A DNA stretch of 19,453 nt from an uncultured Bacilli bacterium. Lineage in GTDB: Bacteria > Bacillota_I > Bacilli_A > RF39 > UBA660. Below, piece by piece: positions 1 to 6,892 of this stretch (the first letter of the stretch is position 1; each line of letters begins with the position of its first letter). Position numbers and translations under genes: made by a program. The stretch lies in NCBI GenBank assembly GCA_948497845.1, contig CAOOMX010000027.1, forward strand, positions 1-19,453. The letters run 5' to 3'. Under the pieces are notes generated by a model. That model was not told the DNA's origin. It saw only the letters and a list, made by a program, of their open reading frames with translations, and made no database searches.

Positions 1-44
1 TACTGCTTAGACTCTCTTTTTTTACTTAGTCCTTGACAAAGGGT

Positions 45-749
45 TCATTTTAGTTCTTTGTATACTTTTATTTTTCCTGCTTCATTCATGCTAGCCAAAA
101 CTATCTTTTCTTCATCATGAATATTTAGTTTTTTTAGTTCTTTTTTTAACCATTCTTCATCTTTCCCTAAATCTTTTAAGTTTTTTTCTTGTATATCGCC
201 ATCAATAATTAGTGGCGTGCAATATGTTTGTTTTGCTAACTTTGCTTTGATGTTTAGCTTAAAATCTTTAGGATTACTATTTTGATATTCTTCTTTTGGT
301 AAAAAACTTATTTCTCCATTTGTTTCTAATATCGCATAATTGATTTGACTTATATCATAATATCCCTTTAATCTAGCACTTTCTATTAATTTTACAATAG
401 TTACTTTACTTGTCTTTAGTGCTTCATAATTAAATTCTCCACTCTCCATTAAAAATACAGGAGTTCCATTTAATGCTTTGTTGATAAGTGGACTTTTTAG
501 CGCTAGCATTGATAAAATATAAGCAATTAACCCGAAGGTAAGGATAGCTACAATTCCATTAATAAAATGTTCATTCAAACTAATAATGGCATCTGCTGCT
601 ATACTTCCAATCGTTATACCTACTACATAATCATATATCGTTAATTGTGATAATTGCTTTTTACCTAATATTTTTGTTGTTACAAATAAAATAAAAATAG
701 CAATTATACTTCTTACTATAATCATTTTTAATTCGTTTATATCTACCAT
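45..749 (-). CDS. DUF421 / YetF-family membrane protein
   Basis: A 234-residue protein of the DUF421 family (YetF, YkjA and YrbG of Bacillus). Three hydrophobic segments fill roughly residues 8-25, 35-55 and 62-85. Between them sits the family signature GKKQLSQLTIYDYVVGITIG (residues 29-48). The rest is a soluble, probably cytoplasmic, domain with the typical TPVFLMESGEFNYEAL start. The biochemical role of the family is not settled; Bacillus members are membrane proteins linked to the spore or cell envelope. The start is ATG at 749 with GGTGAG about 5 nt upstream. It follows truA after 39 nt and is probably the last gene of the yvcK-whiA-truA run, though it could have its own promoter. Length is normal for the family. 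Confidence 0.85.
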   Translation of the reverse strand: MVDINELKMIIVRSIIAIFILFVTTKILGKKQLSQLTIYDYVVGITIGSIAADAIISLNEHFINGIVAILTFGLIAYILSMLALKSPLINKALNGTPVFLMESGEFNYEALKTSKVTIVKLIESARLKGYYDISQINYAILETNGEISFLPKEEYQNSNPKDFKLNIKAKLAKQTYCTPLIIDGDIQEKNLKDLGKDEEWLKKELKKLNIHDEEKIVLASMNEAGKIKVYKELK

Positions 750-788
750 TTATACTCACCAATTATAGTATGTTTTCTTTTTGCTATT

Positions 789-1505
789 TTAATACTTCAC
801 ATATACTAAATATAATCCATTTGCAGGCATTACTGTTAATTGTCTTTCCTTATTTGGTTCATTTAGCATCTTAAGTATATCTTCTTTTTCTATTTTGCCT
901 CTTCCTACATCATAAAGAGCCCCTACTAGATGTCTTACCATATATCTAAAAAAGCCAGTTCCTAAAAAATCAATAATTATTTTTCCCTTTCTTTTTTTTA
1001 CATGAATATTATAAATATGTGTTTTATAATCTTCTCTATATCCACTAGTAAAATTTTTAAAATCATGTGTTCCAACAAATACTTTACTTGCTTTCTTCAT
1101 CTTCTTAACATCTAATTTATAAAAACAAGTAAACATATAAGCATCATTTCTATTCTTTTTATCTAAATTAATAATATATCTATACTTTTTCTTCTTAACA
1201 TCAAATCTTGCATGAAAATTCTTAGATACTTTTTTTATTCTTTTTATATGTATCTCATCTTGTAACAAATCGTTTACCTTTTTTTTAAATCCCATAGGTA
1301 TCTTTTTATCTATTACAAAGTGTGCTTTTTGATTTAAAGCATGTACACCTTTATCCGTTCTACCACTAGCTTTAATGAATACTTCTTGCTCTAAAAGATT
1401 ACTTAATACATTTTCTAATGTCCCTTGAATACTTTTAGCATTTTTCTGACGTTCTAATCCATGAAATAATGAACCATCGTAACTAAATGTTATTAAATAT
1501 TTCAT
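789..1505 (-). CDS. truA: tRNA pseudouridine(38-40) synthase TruA
   Basis: Isomerises uridine to pseudouridine at positions 38-40 of the tRNA anticodon arm. The 238-residue length is normal. The catalytic motif GRTDKGVHA lies at residues 48-56, with Asp51 as the predicted nucleophile. The N-terminal YLITFSYDGSLFHG strand and the RYMVRHLVGALYDVGRGKI stretch near residue 190 are both characteristic of TruA. Its ATG overlaps the TGA of the upstream EcfA-like gene as ATGA, so translation is likely coupled. In many Bacillota truA follows ecfA1-ecfA2-ecfT; here two shrunken EcfA-like genes hold that place and ecfT is missing. Confidence 0.97.
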   Translation of the reverse strand: MKYLITFSYDGSLFHGLERQKNAKSIQGTLENVLSNLLEQEVFIKASGRTDKGVHALNQKAHFVIDKKIPMGFKKKVNDLLQDEIHIKRIKKVSKNFHARFDVKKKKYRYIINLDKKNRNDAYMFTCFYKLDVKKMKKASKVFVGTHDFKNFTSGYREDYKTHIYNIHVKKRKGKIIIDFLGTGFFRYMVRHLVGALYDVGRGKIEKEDILKMLNEPNKERQLTVMPANGLYLVYVKY

Positions 1506-2047
1506 GACTTAATCCTATATATAGCCTTTATTAAATCATTAATATCTGTATATTCATCTAATCTTACTCCTAAATCTTCACATCTTAAAATAAAATCTAT
1601 TATTTCTGGCGGATCCATTTCCATGTAAATAGTTGGATCAAACATACTTGTAGAGGTATACATTACATTTTCTCCATTCGTTAAATAAATATGATCTACA
1701 CAGTTTAAAAAAATTTCCGCATCCTTACTGTATAAAAAAATTTGTTTGTTATATGACGTTATTCGTTTAAATAATCTTTTAAAGAAATCTAATTCTTTTT
1801 TAGTCATTCCTTTTGAAAAATCATATAATTTTATTTCTTTATCTTGTAATTTACTTGCTAATAAAACTTTATTTTTATCTTTACTAGATAAATCTTTATA
1901 TTTTTTATTCTTTATCTCTGTACTTAAATTTACCATTTTTAACGAATCATCTGTTCGATATGTTACTAACTCTTCTACACTTTTTTCTTCATCAACTTCT
2001 TCTTTTTTATTGCTTATTATTCCAATAATTCTTCCTTCTAACTCCAT
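1502..2047 (-). CDS. EcfA2-like protein without ATPase motifs
   Basis: A 181-residue protein that I read as a shrunken energy-coupling-factor (ECF transporter) ATPase subunit. Active EcfA proteins have about 280 residues. There is no Walker A loop. Residues 7-30 resemble the Q-loop region but have ISNKKE where VFQNPE is usual. LSSKDKNKVLLASKL (53-67) matches the LSGGQ-type signature helix but has lost GGQ. IKLYDF (72-77) stands at Walker B without the Asp-Glu pair, and FLYSKD at the H-loop has no His. The C-terminal part (PPEIIDF, then GVRLDEYTDINDLIKAIYR) keeps the EcfA2 tail pattern. ATP hydrolysis is not expected. The open frame and overlaps with both neighbours argue for selection as a protein. 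The assignment is by eye. Confidence 0.6.
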   Translation of the reverse strand: MELEGRIIGIISNKKEEVDEEKSVEELVTYRTDDSLKMVNLSTEIKNKKYKDLSSKDKNKVLLASKLQDKEIKLYDFSKGMTKKELDFFKRLFKRITSYNKQIFLYSKDAEIFLNCVDHIYLTNGENVMYTSTSMFDPTIYMEMDPPEIIDFILRCEDLGVRLDEYTDINDLIKAIYRIKS

Positions 2048-2517
2048 AAGTCATTCACCAGCTTTTCTATGTCATCATATATTTTATTTGTGATTCCATA
2101 ATATTTTAGTTGTGTTGATAAATCCACTACAAAGGGAAGAGAAAAACCTAATCTTTTTAATATTTTTTCTTCTTTTAAGACTTCCATCGTTTTTCCTTCA
2201 ATCACTAAATTACTTTCATCATAAACATATAAATAATCAGCATATAATATTTCTTCTATAAAACTTGTTATATTAATAAAATGCATATTTCTTTCTCTTA
2301 ATATTTGTAATATTTTTTCTTTTTCTATTTTGGTATATCTTCTTAAGCAATCATTAAATACTATTCTTTTATTAGGGTCCTTCTCTATTTTCTCTTCTAA
2401 CTCTTTAAATGTTAGGTCATCATTAAAAAAAGGATATTCACTTACTTTTTCTAATAATTCATTATCTATAGATGTACTTATTATTGCATAATTTAGAAAT
2501 TCATTTAATTGTTTCAT
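2038..2517 (-). CDS. EcfA1-like protein without ATPase motifs
   Basis: A 159-residue protein whose second half follows an EcfA ABC-ATPase. KRIVFNDCLRRY (54-65) stands where Walker B/D-loop (LILDEA.S.LD) is expected, with Asn for Asp and Asp for Glu. FINITSF stands at the H-loop with Ser for His. ADYLYVYDESNLVIEGKTME resembles the segment after the H-loop (AD.VIV...G.IV..GTP.E). EEKILKRLGFSLPFVVDLST plus LKYYGI matches the typical EcfA end (lL...gl..P.v..L...L...G). The Walker A half is absent. It overlaps nrdG by 17 nt upstream and the next EcfA-like gene by 10 nt. It may be a structural remnant, a pseudo-ATPase partner of the next protein, or a protein with a new role. Confidence 0.6.
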   Translation of the reverse strand: MKQLNEFLNYAIISTSIDNELLEKVSEYPFFNDDLTFKELEEKIEKDPNKRIVFNDCLRRYTKIEKEKILQILRERNMHFINITSFIEEILYADYLYVYDESNLVIEGKTMEVLKEEKILKRLGFSLPFVVDLSTQLKYYGITNKIYDDIEKLVNDLWS

Positions 2518-3004
2518 AATAATCTACCACTCTGTTTTCTTCTAAAGACTTTTTAACATCTATTATTCTTTGATTTTTACTTCCTCTAAATTTGCAACTT
2601 AAACTCTTTTCACTTAAAATAAATGGTCCATCTATTAATACATCTATATTTTCTAATAAATCTTTCAATTTAGCATTTTTTACAATTGCTTCATAAGTAA
2701 ATCCTGTGTAACACCAAACATTTAAACCTATTTTTTTTGCATATTTTGCGATTTCGGTTGCTGCTTCTGGCTGCATAAAAGGATCTCCTCCCGATAAAGT
2801 TATTCCTTTTTGAAACTTTAAATTGTCTAGTTTCTCATAAATTTCTTCTATTTCAACTTCAAATCCACCGTTTAAATCATGTGTTTCGGGATTATGACAT
2901 CCTGGGCAATTATGTGTACACCCTTGAAGCCATATAACGGTTCTTAATCCTTCACCATCTACTATACTATCACTTTGCAATTCTGCTGCTAATCTTACTT
3001 TCAT
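2501..3004 (-). CDS. nrdG: Anaerobic ribonucleotide reductase activating protein NrdG
   Basis: A 167-residue radical-SAM enzyme that installs the glycyl radical on the class III ribonucleotide reductase NrdD, needed for deoxynucleotide synthesis without oxygen. The 4Fe-4S motif CTHNCPGC has cysteines at residues 29, 33 and 36. Nearby are the family motifs VDGEGLRTVIWLQGC and LSGGDPF (about residue 71). Length is normal. The ribosome site AAGGAG 8 nt before the ATG is formed by the last codons of whiA, five bases upstream, so the two genes are surely co-transcribed. No nrdD lies in the window. Placement between whiA and truA is unusual, since nrdG commonly follows nrdD. The gene implies an anaerobic or facultative life. 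Confidence 0.93.
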   Translation of the reverse strand: MKVRLAAELQSDSIVDGEGLRTVIWLQGCTHNCPGCHNPETHDLNGGFEVEIEEIYEKLDNLKFQKGITLSGGDPFMQPEAATEIAKYAKKIGLNVWCYTGFTYEAIVKNAKLKDLLENIDVLIDGPFILSEKSLSCKFRGSKNQRIIDVKKSLEENRVVDYYETIK

Positions 3005-3009
3005 TTTTT

Positions 3010-3924
3010 CTACTCCTTGCTATTTTGGTATCTATTTATTAATTCATTTATTTTAATAAAATGATGATTTATTCCAGATTTTCCTATTTTATAATTTGTT
3101 TCTGTGGTTATAACCGTTGCTAATTCTTGATAGGAAAGTTCTGGATATTTATAACGGTATTCAGCTACTACTTGTGTCTTTTCATCTAATAACGTAAATA
3201 ATTCCTTTTCTTTTAAATATTCTATTGCTTCTTTTTGCTTTAATCCCGTTTTAAATGTTTTTTCTTGATTCGCTATCTCACAATTGTTTAGTCGATTTAC
3301 CATATTTTTATGATCCCTATATATTCTTACATCTTCAAAATAGAATAATGATGATGTAGCTTTAAACCTTTTAATTAAATCACTAATATCCTCACTGGCT
3401 TTAATATATACTATTGTTTTATATCCCCTTTTCGTTAACTTAGCACTTAATTTAAAGCATTGTAATAATGCATGTATTTGCTTAGCAAGACGCTCTTTTG
3501 AAGCAATAAATTCTAAATGATATCCACTTGTCTGAGGATTCGATACATTTCCTATAGCTAAAAATGCTCCTTTTAAAAAAGCTATTTTTTCTTCATCTGA
3601 AACTAACGATTTTACTTCTATAGTGGGACCTAAATTCATCGTTTCTTTTATACGATCTATTCTTTCTTTAATACTTAAAATATAAATTTGTTTTACTTTA
3701 AATCTCTTTTGAATTCTAACCGTGATACTTGGATTTACACCATATATCTCTTTTAATTCTTTGTATATCCTTCTGGTAACAGATGCGTTTTCTAAAGTAA
3801 GTAATATTTCATCATTCTTTACTTTGGCTACACGATTTAAAAAAGCTATAAGTTCAAATCTATCTTCGATAGGGTTTATTTCTAATCTTGCTATTTCTTC
3901 TTTCAAACTCGTCGTAAAAGTCAT
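3010..3924 (-). CDS. whiA: DNA-binding protein WhiA
   Basis: A 304-residue WhiA homologue. The family combines a LAGLIDADG-endonuclease-like N-terminal domain (about 1-190) without nuclease activity and a C-terminal helix-turn-helix domain (about 215-300). Visible marks are MTFTTSLKEEIAR at the start, KGAFLAIGNVSNPQTSGYHLEF in the middle, RDHKNMVNRLNNCEIAN before the second domain, and LSYQELATVI with KIGKSGINHHF at the end. In Bacillus WhiA affects division and chromosome segregation; in Streptomyces it is a sporulation regulator. Its ATG overlaps the yvcK TGA as ATGA. The usual rapZ-yvcK-whiA order is kept, but rapZ is not upstream of yvcK here. Confidence 0.95.
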   Translation of the reverse strand: MTFTTSLKEEIARLEINPIEDRFELIAFLNRVAKVKNDEILLTLENASVTRRIYKELKEIYGVNPSITVRIQKRFKVKQIYILSIKERIDRIKETMNLGPTIEVKSLVSDEEKIAFLKGAFLAIGNVSNPQTSGYHLEFIASKERLAKQIHALLQCFKLSAKLTKRGYKTIVYIKASEDISDLIKRFKATSSLFYFEDVRIYRDHKNMVNRLNNCEIANQEKTFKTGLKQKEAIEYLKEKELFTLLDEKTQVVAEYRYKYPELSYQELATVITTETNYKIGKSGINHHFIKINELINRYQNSKE

Positions 3925-4871
3925 TGTTCTTCATCCATTAAATAAGAGAAAATTAAATAGGCTGTTTTTAACGAATCATGTCTATATACATTGTCTTCAA
4001 TAGTAAATAATTTATCTTTTATAATCTTTATATTGTCTTTAAATTCATTTTCATCTAATAATACTGGATCTTTTTGTTCTTCATCAGCATATTTTGCTGC
4101 TAGTTTACTACTCATTACGCGGTCATTTGCTATTACTACATCAATGGCATTTTCTCCTAAATAGGTTTCTAATACATCTATGTGGTCTTTAACGGTATAA
4201 TCATCTGTTTCTCCAGGTTGCGTAAATAAATTACATATGTACATTTTATCTGCTCTTGCTTCATTGATTGCCTTTACTAATTTTTTATCAATCAAATGAG
4301 GAGTAATACTTGTTAAAAGACTTCCTGATGAAAAGATTATCAAATCAGCTTCACTAACAGCTTTGAATACTTTGGGATTTACATGAATTTCTTCACTGTA
4401 CTCTAAATGCTTTATTTTACTAGCACTTTTGGTTACCATTTCTTCTCCATATACTCTTTTATCATCTGTTGTTATTCCAATCAAATCAACATTGTCTTCG
4501 GTTAAAGGTAATACAGTTCCTTTAATATTCAACAACTTTGAAAGTATTGGAATTGCTTCATCAAAACTGCCTTGTAAATCTAATAAAGCATTTAATAATA
4601 AATTTTTCAATGAATGGTTTCCTAATGTCTTTGATTTGGTAAATCTATAATTTAATAAATCTATTATTTCTTTGTCCATATCTGACATGGATAACATAAC
4701 TTTGGTTATGTCTCCTACTGCGGGGATATTTAATTCTTTTCTTAAGCGGCCTGTGCTTCCCCCATTATCTGCTACAGTTACTACTGCTGTAATGTCTAGA
4801 GGGAATAATTTTATTCCTTTTAGTAACTGTGATAAACCACTACCACCACCAAATATAACTATTTTTTTCAT
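3921..4871 (-). CDS. yvcK: YvcK / gluconeogenesis factor (CofD-like)
   Basis: Homologue of Bacillus YvcK, a CofD-fold protein that binds UDP-sugars and is needed for growth and normal shape on gluconeogenic carbon sources. With the ATG at 4871 the protein has 316 residues and starts MKKIVIFGGGSGLSQLLKG, the family's nucleotide-binding start. TVADNGGSTGRLR and PAVGDITKVML follow near residues 33-60, and GNHSLKNLLL near 85. A GTG nine codons upstream (4898) is in frame but has no ribosome site and adds residues that the family does not need, so I prefer 4871. The gene begins just after the yitT terminator and is probably the first of the run reaching truA. I saw no strong promoter in front of it. 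Confidence 0.93.
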   Translation of the reverse strand: MKKIVIFGGGSGLSQLLKGIKLFPLDITAVVTVADNGGSTGRLRKELNIPAVGDITKVMLSMSDMDKEIIDLLNYRFTKSKTLGNHSLKNLLLNALLDLQGSFDEAIPILSKLLNIKGTVLPLTEDNVDLIGITTDDKRVYGEEMVTKSASKIKHLEYSEEIHVNPKVFKAVSEADLIIFSSGSLLTSITPHLIDKKLVKAINEARADKMYICNLFTQPGETDDYTVKDHIDVLETYLGENAIDVVIANDRVMSSKLAAKYADEEQKDPVLLDENEFKDNIKIIKDKLFTIEDNVYRHDSLKTAYLIFSYLMDEEQ

Positions 4872-4910
4872 TTTTTCATCACTACTAAAGTTTATCACAA
4901 TAACTAAAAA

Positions 4911-4947
4911 AAGAGAATATTTTCATAACATTTTGGTTAATTCTCTT
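4911..4947 (-). terminator. Terminator after the YitT-family gene
   Basis: On the minus strand AAGAGAAT pairs with ATTCTCTT (4940-4947 with 4911-4918) around a 21-nt loop. A run of T follows on that strand. It overlaps the stop codon at 4946 and separates this gene from yvcK. Confidence 0.65.
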
Positions 4948-5842
4948 ACTTTTCTAAAAATGGTAAATTTGATCTTTTTACTCCTCCATTGACTTCATAA
5001 CAACTATCTATTATAAAAAAGGCCTTTGGATCAATCTCTAAAATCCTCTCTTTAAATAAATAGTAATCTCTATTGGGAACAACACACATTATTAAACTTC
5101 CTTTTGAATGTGAATATCCTCCCTTTGTTGGCAAGATTGTAAATCCTGATTCTATTTCTTCTAAAATAGCTTTTTTTACTTTTTCTTCCTCTCTAGTAAA
5201 AATATAAAATAGTTTACTGTCTGCTATTCCAAACATTATTTTATCTATAAATAATGTTGATAATATAAGGATTATTGTAGCATAAATGGCTTTCATATAA
5301 CCAAATATAGCTGCTCCAAAAAGAATTACTATAATGTTTACAGCCATCAAGCCTTTGCTCTCAGGAATACGTAAATATTTATTTAATAATTGCATTAGTA
5401 CGTCATTTCCTCCAGTTGTATATCCATATTTGTATATAAGACCATTTCCAACACCATAGGTCACTATAGCAAAAAGTATTGTGATTAATAAATCATCTAT
5501 TGGATAGTTCGTATTTAAGTAATTTGCTATTGGGGATGTAAGCGTTATCATAACAGGATATAATATAGAACCCATTAAAGTATTTTTTGTCTTTTCTTTA
5601 CCTAAAAATATAAAACTTACAATTAATAAAATGATTGTTGATATATAGATAAATGCTGTTGCGTTTATTCCAAAAAGTTTCTCTAAAGCTATGCCTATTC
5701 CACTCATGCCTGCTACTACAAAATTATTAGGTAGTAAAAACATATTATAGCTTAAAGCAAGGAGAAATACTCCTAAAACAAAAGATACTCCTATAATTAA
5801 TATTTCTTTTATGCTTTTATTCTTTGCTTCTTTTGCCTCCAC
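4946..5842 (-). CDS. YitT-family membrane protein (DUF161 + DUF2179)
   Basis: An integral membrane protein of the YitT/YpjC/YqfU family, function not established. Five or so hydrophobic segments fill about residues 12-200, including the family's loop YTTGGNDVLMQLLNKYL. The C-terminal DUF2179 domain runs from about 205 to the end (FTILPTKGGYSHSKGSLIMCVV, then IDPKAFFIIDSCYEV). The frame is open back to an ATG at 5890, but that ATG is inside the -35 box of a good promoter (TTGTCA, 17 nt, TATAAT at 5862-5867) and would not be transcribed. I place the start at GTG 5842, about 8 nt after AGGG. GTG 5851 is the alternative. The protein then has 298 residues. It is transcribed divergently from the GerQ-like gene. 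Confidence 0.85.
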   Translation of the reverse strand: MEAKEAKNKSIKEILIIGVSFVLGVFLLALSYNMFLLPNNFVVAGMSGIGIALEKLFGINATAFIYISTIILLIVSFIFLGKEKTKNTLMGSILYPVMITLTSPIANYLNTNYPIDDLLITILFAIVTYGVGNGLIYKYGYTTGGNDVLMQLLNKYLRIPESKGLMAVNIIVILFGAAIFGYMKAIYATIILILSTLFIDKIMFGIADSKLFYIFTREEEKVKKAILEEIESGFTILPTKGGYSHSKGSLIMCVVPNRDYYLFKERILEIDPKAFFIIDSCYEVNGGVKRSNLPFLEK

Positions 5843-5861
5843 TAGACTCACCCTACTATAA

Positions 5862-5890
5862 ATTATATAGCAAATCACATTTTTTGACAA
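5862..5890 (-). promoter_or_regulatory. Promoter of the YitT-family gene
   Basis: On the minus strand TTGTCA (5885-5890), a 17-nt spacer and a perfect TATAAT (5862-5867) form a consensus-like housekeeping promoter. It decides the start of the downstream gene. Its -35 box overlaps that of the opposite promoter. Confidence 0.75.
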
Positions 5891-5914
5891 TTCTAAAAAT
5901 ATATTTCATATACT
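5884..5914 (+). promoter_or_regulatory. Candidate promoter of the GerQ-like gene
   Basis: A perfect TTGACA (5884-5889) is followed by CATATA at 17 nt or TATACT (5909-5914) at 19 nt. The CATATACT stretch also resembles the -10 region of the mother-cell factor sigma-E, which would suit a coat gene, but I see no clear sigma-E -35. The ribosome site GAGGTG is at 5921-5926. Confidence 0.45.
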
Positions 5915-5934
5915 TTGATAGAGGTGAAAATTTT

Positions 5935-6285
5935 ATGAATGGTAATTATTATCAAAATCCTACATTTCCAACAAATAACTATCAAACGCCACCAGGAAAT
6001 ATGAGTGTAAGTGAAGTTAGTATGCCTATGGAACAGAGTTATATTGAAAATATTTTAAGACTTAATAAAGGAAAAAAAGTTAAGGCTTATGTATCTTATC
6101 CTGATAGCTCAGCTTGGCAAAATAAAGTTTATGAAGGAATCATCGAAGAAGCTGGTAGAGATCACTTAATCATTAAAGATAATGTAAGTGGTACTTGGTA
6201 TTTAATACGTATTATTTATCTAAACTATGTAGAATTCATGGAACCTATTATTTATTCTCATGCCTATTCAGAAAAGACTTACTAA
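5935..6285 (+). CDS. gerQ: GerQ-like spore coat protein
   Basis: A 116-residue protein with a low-complexity N-terminus rich in Asn, Tyr, Pro and Thr (1-35) and a conserved C-terminal domain. MEQSYIENILRLNKGKKVKAY, followed by NKVYEGIIEEAGRDHLIIKD and GTWYLIRIIYLNYVEF, is the GerQ (YwdL) pattern. In Bacillus GerQ is a coat protein cross-linked by the transglutaminase Tgl and needed for the cortex-lytic enzyme CwlJ. The chosen ATG follows GAGGTG; the frame also stays open to an ATG at 5824, but that lies upstream of the promoter and adds unrelated residues. It is the only plus-strand gene in the left half. Its presence suggests endospore formation, though a vegetative role cannot be excluded. 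Confidence 0.85.
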   Translation: MNGNYYQNPTFPTNNYQTPPGNMSVSEVSMPMEQSYIENILRLNKGKKVKAYVSYPDSSAWQNKVYEGIIEEAGRDHLIIKDNVSGTWYLIRIIYLNYVEFMEPIIYSHAYSEKTY

Positions 6286-6303
6286 TAGTCTTTTTCGTTG
6301 TAA

Positions 6304-6353
6304 TAAAAAAGAGAAAAGTCTGCCATTAAACAGATATTTTCTCTTCTTTTTTA
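6304..6353. terminator. Bidirectional terminator between the GerQ-like gene and the surface-protein fragment
   Basis: AAAAAAGAGAAAA and TCTG on the left pair with CAGA and TTTTCTCTTCTTTTTT on the right around CCATTAAA. The A-rich left arm and T-rich right arm allow termination from both sides, as expected between convergent units. Confidence 0.7.
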
Positions 6354-6364
6354 TTAAACCATTT

Positions 6365-6712
6365 TTAAACTTCTATTCTATACGGATCAGATTCTGTTCC
6401 TGAACCACCTGACAAATTAACATTTAATGCAAGGCTGAAGGATGGCCGTACGCGACTGCTGCCGCACACCAAGTTGACGTTTATTCTCCCATCGCGATGG
6501 ATCAAGAATACTGAATCCTTCGAATAGTCTGATATGGGACTTAGCGTCCAATACCATTCATTAGGTAGATACATCCAGTTATTTCCTGTTGATTGGCTAT
6601 AATCATTTCCATTTCCTGTAGTATCATAGCCTGGGTATGTCCAGTATGTTGGCGTCGCTGCATACATATATTCACTCATATATGGTAATCCTATTTTGGC
6701 ATTCTTTTCCAT
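6365..6712 (-). pseudogene. Isolated C-terminal cassette of a variable surface protein
   Basis: A 115-codon frame homologous only to the end of the large surface protein at 17599-19453. KIGLPYMSEYMYAA matches KIGLMYVSDYGFAA there; NNWMYLPNEWYWTLSP matches NNWLFVRNNEWTLSP; RVRPSFSL...NLSGGSGTESDPYRI matches TRPVFYL...TISSGSGTSANPIRI. Everything before this region (signal, repeats, first half of the C-terminal domain) is missing. GGAGG sits 4 nt before the ATG, so translation is possible, but I saw no convincing promoter. Bases 6421-6540 contain 58 G+C of 120 by hand count, against roughly 30% around them. It may be a truncated gene, a silent donor cassette, or a second target of a diversifying retroelement. 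Confidence 0.6.
6443..6550 (-). other. Candidate variable region (fragment copy)
   Basis: This is the part of the fragment between the conserved WTLSP and RP blocks. It is GC-rich, divergent from the copy at 17674-17796, and bounded by the same codons TGG ACG CTA and CGN CCA. The pattern fits the variable region of a diversity-generating retroelement target. No template repeat was found in the window. Confidence 0.4.
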
Positions 6713-6863
6713 AATTCCTCCGCAAACATGACGCTGTATGTCTAGTATTTATAATTATAAAAATTCAAAATAAATGCCATGTAAATATACTCTTATCTAT
6801 AAAAAAATCACTTTTATAATAATCTAACTTTAACATAAGAAATATTATTTTTTTGTCGATTAA

Positions 6864-6890
6864 AAAAGAATGCTTTTTCTGCATTCTCTT
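6864..6890 (-). terminator. Terminator of the ftsE-ftsX-M23 operon
   Basis: AGAATGC (6867-6873) pairs perfectly with GCATTCT (6881-6887) around TTTTTCT. On the minus strand a run of T follows. It begins just after the peptidase stop codon at 6893. Confidence 0.8.
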
Positions 6891-6892
6891 TG

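Noticed and set aside
1..44. Possible terminator or gene end left of the DUF421 gene
   Set aside because: Only a four-base inverted repeat (GACT/AGTC) with a long loop is visible; too weak to call.
45..4871. Mycoplasma-type code with TGA as tryptophan
   Set aside because: TGA ends several genes, including ATGA overlaps before truA, whiA and ung, and conserved Trp positions use TGG.
5843..5890. ATG 5890 as the start of the YitT-family protein
   Set aside because: It lies in the -35 box of a TTGTCA-17-TATAAT promoter and would not be in the transcript.
5824..5934. Upstream ATG extending the GerQ-like protein by 37 residues
   Set aside because: It precedes the promoter, overlaps the divergent gene's start and gives a sequence unlike the family. 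GAGGTG favours ATG 5935.
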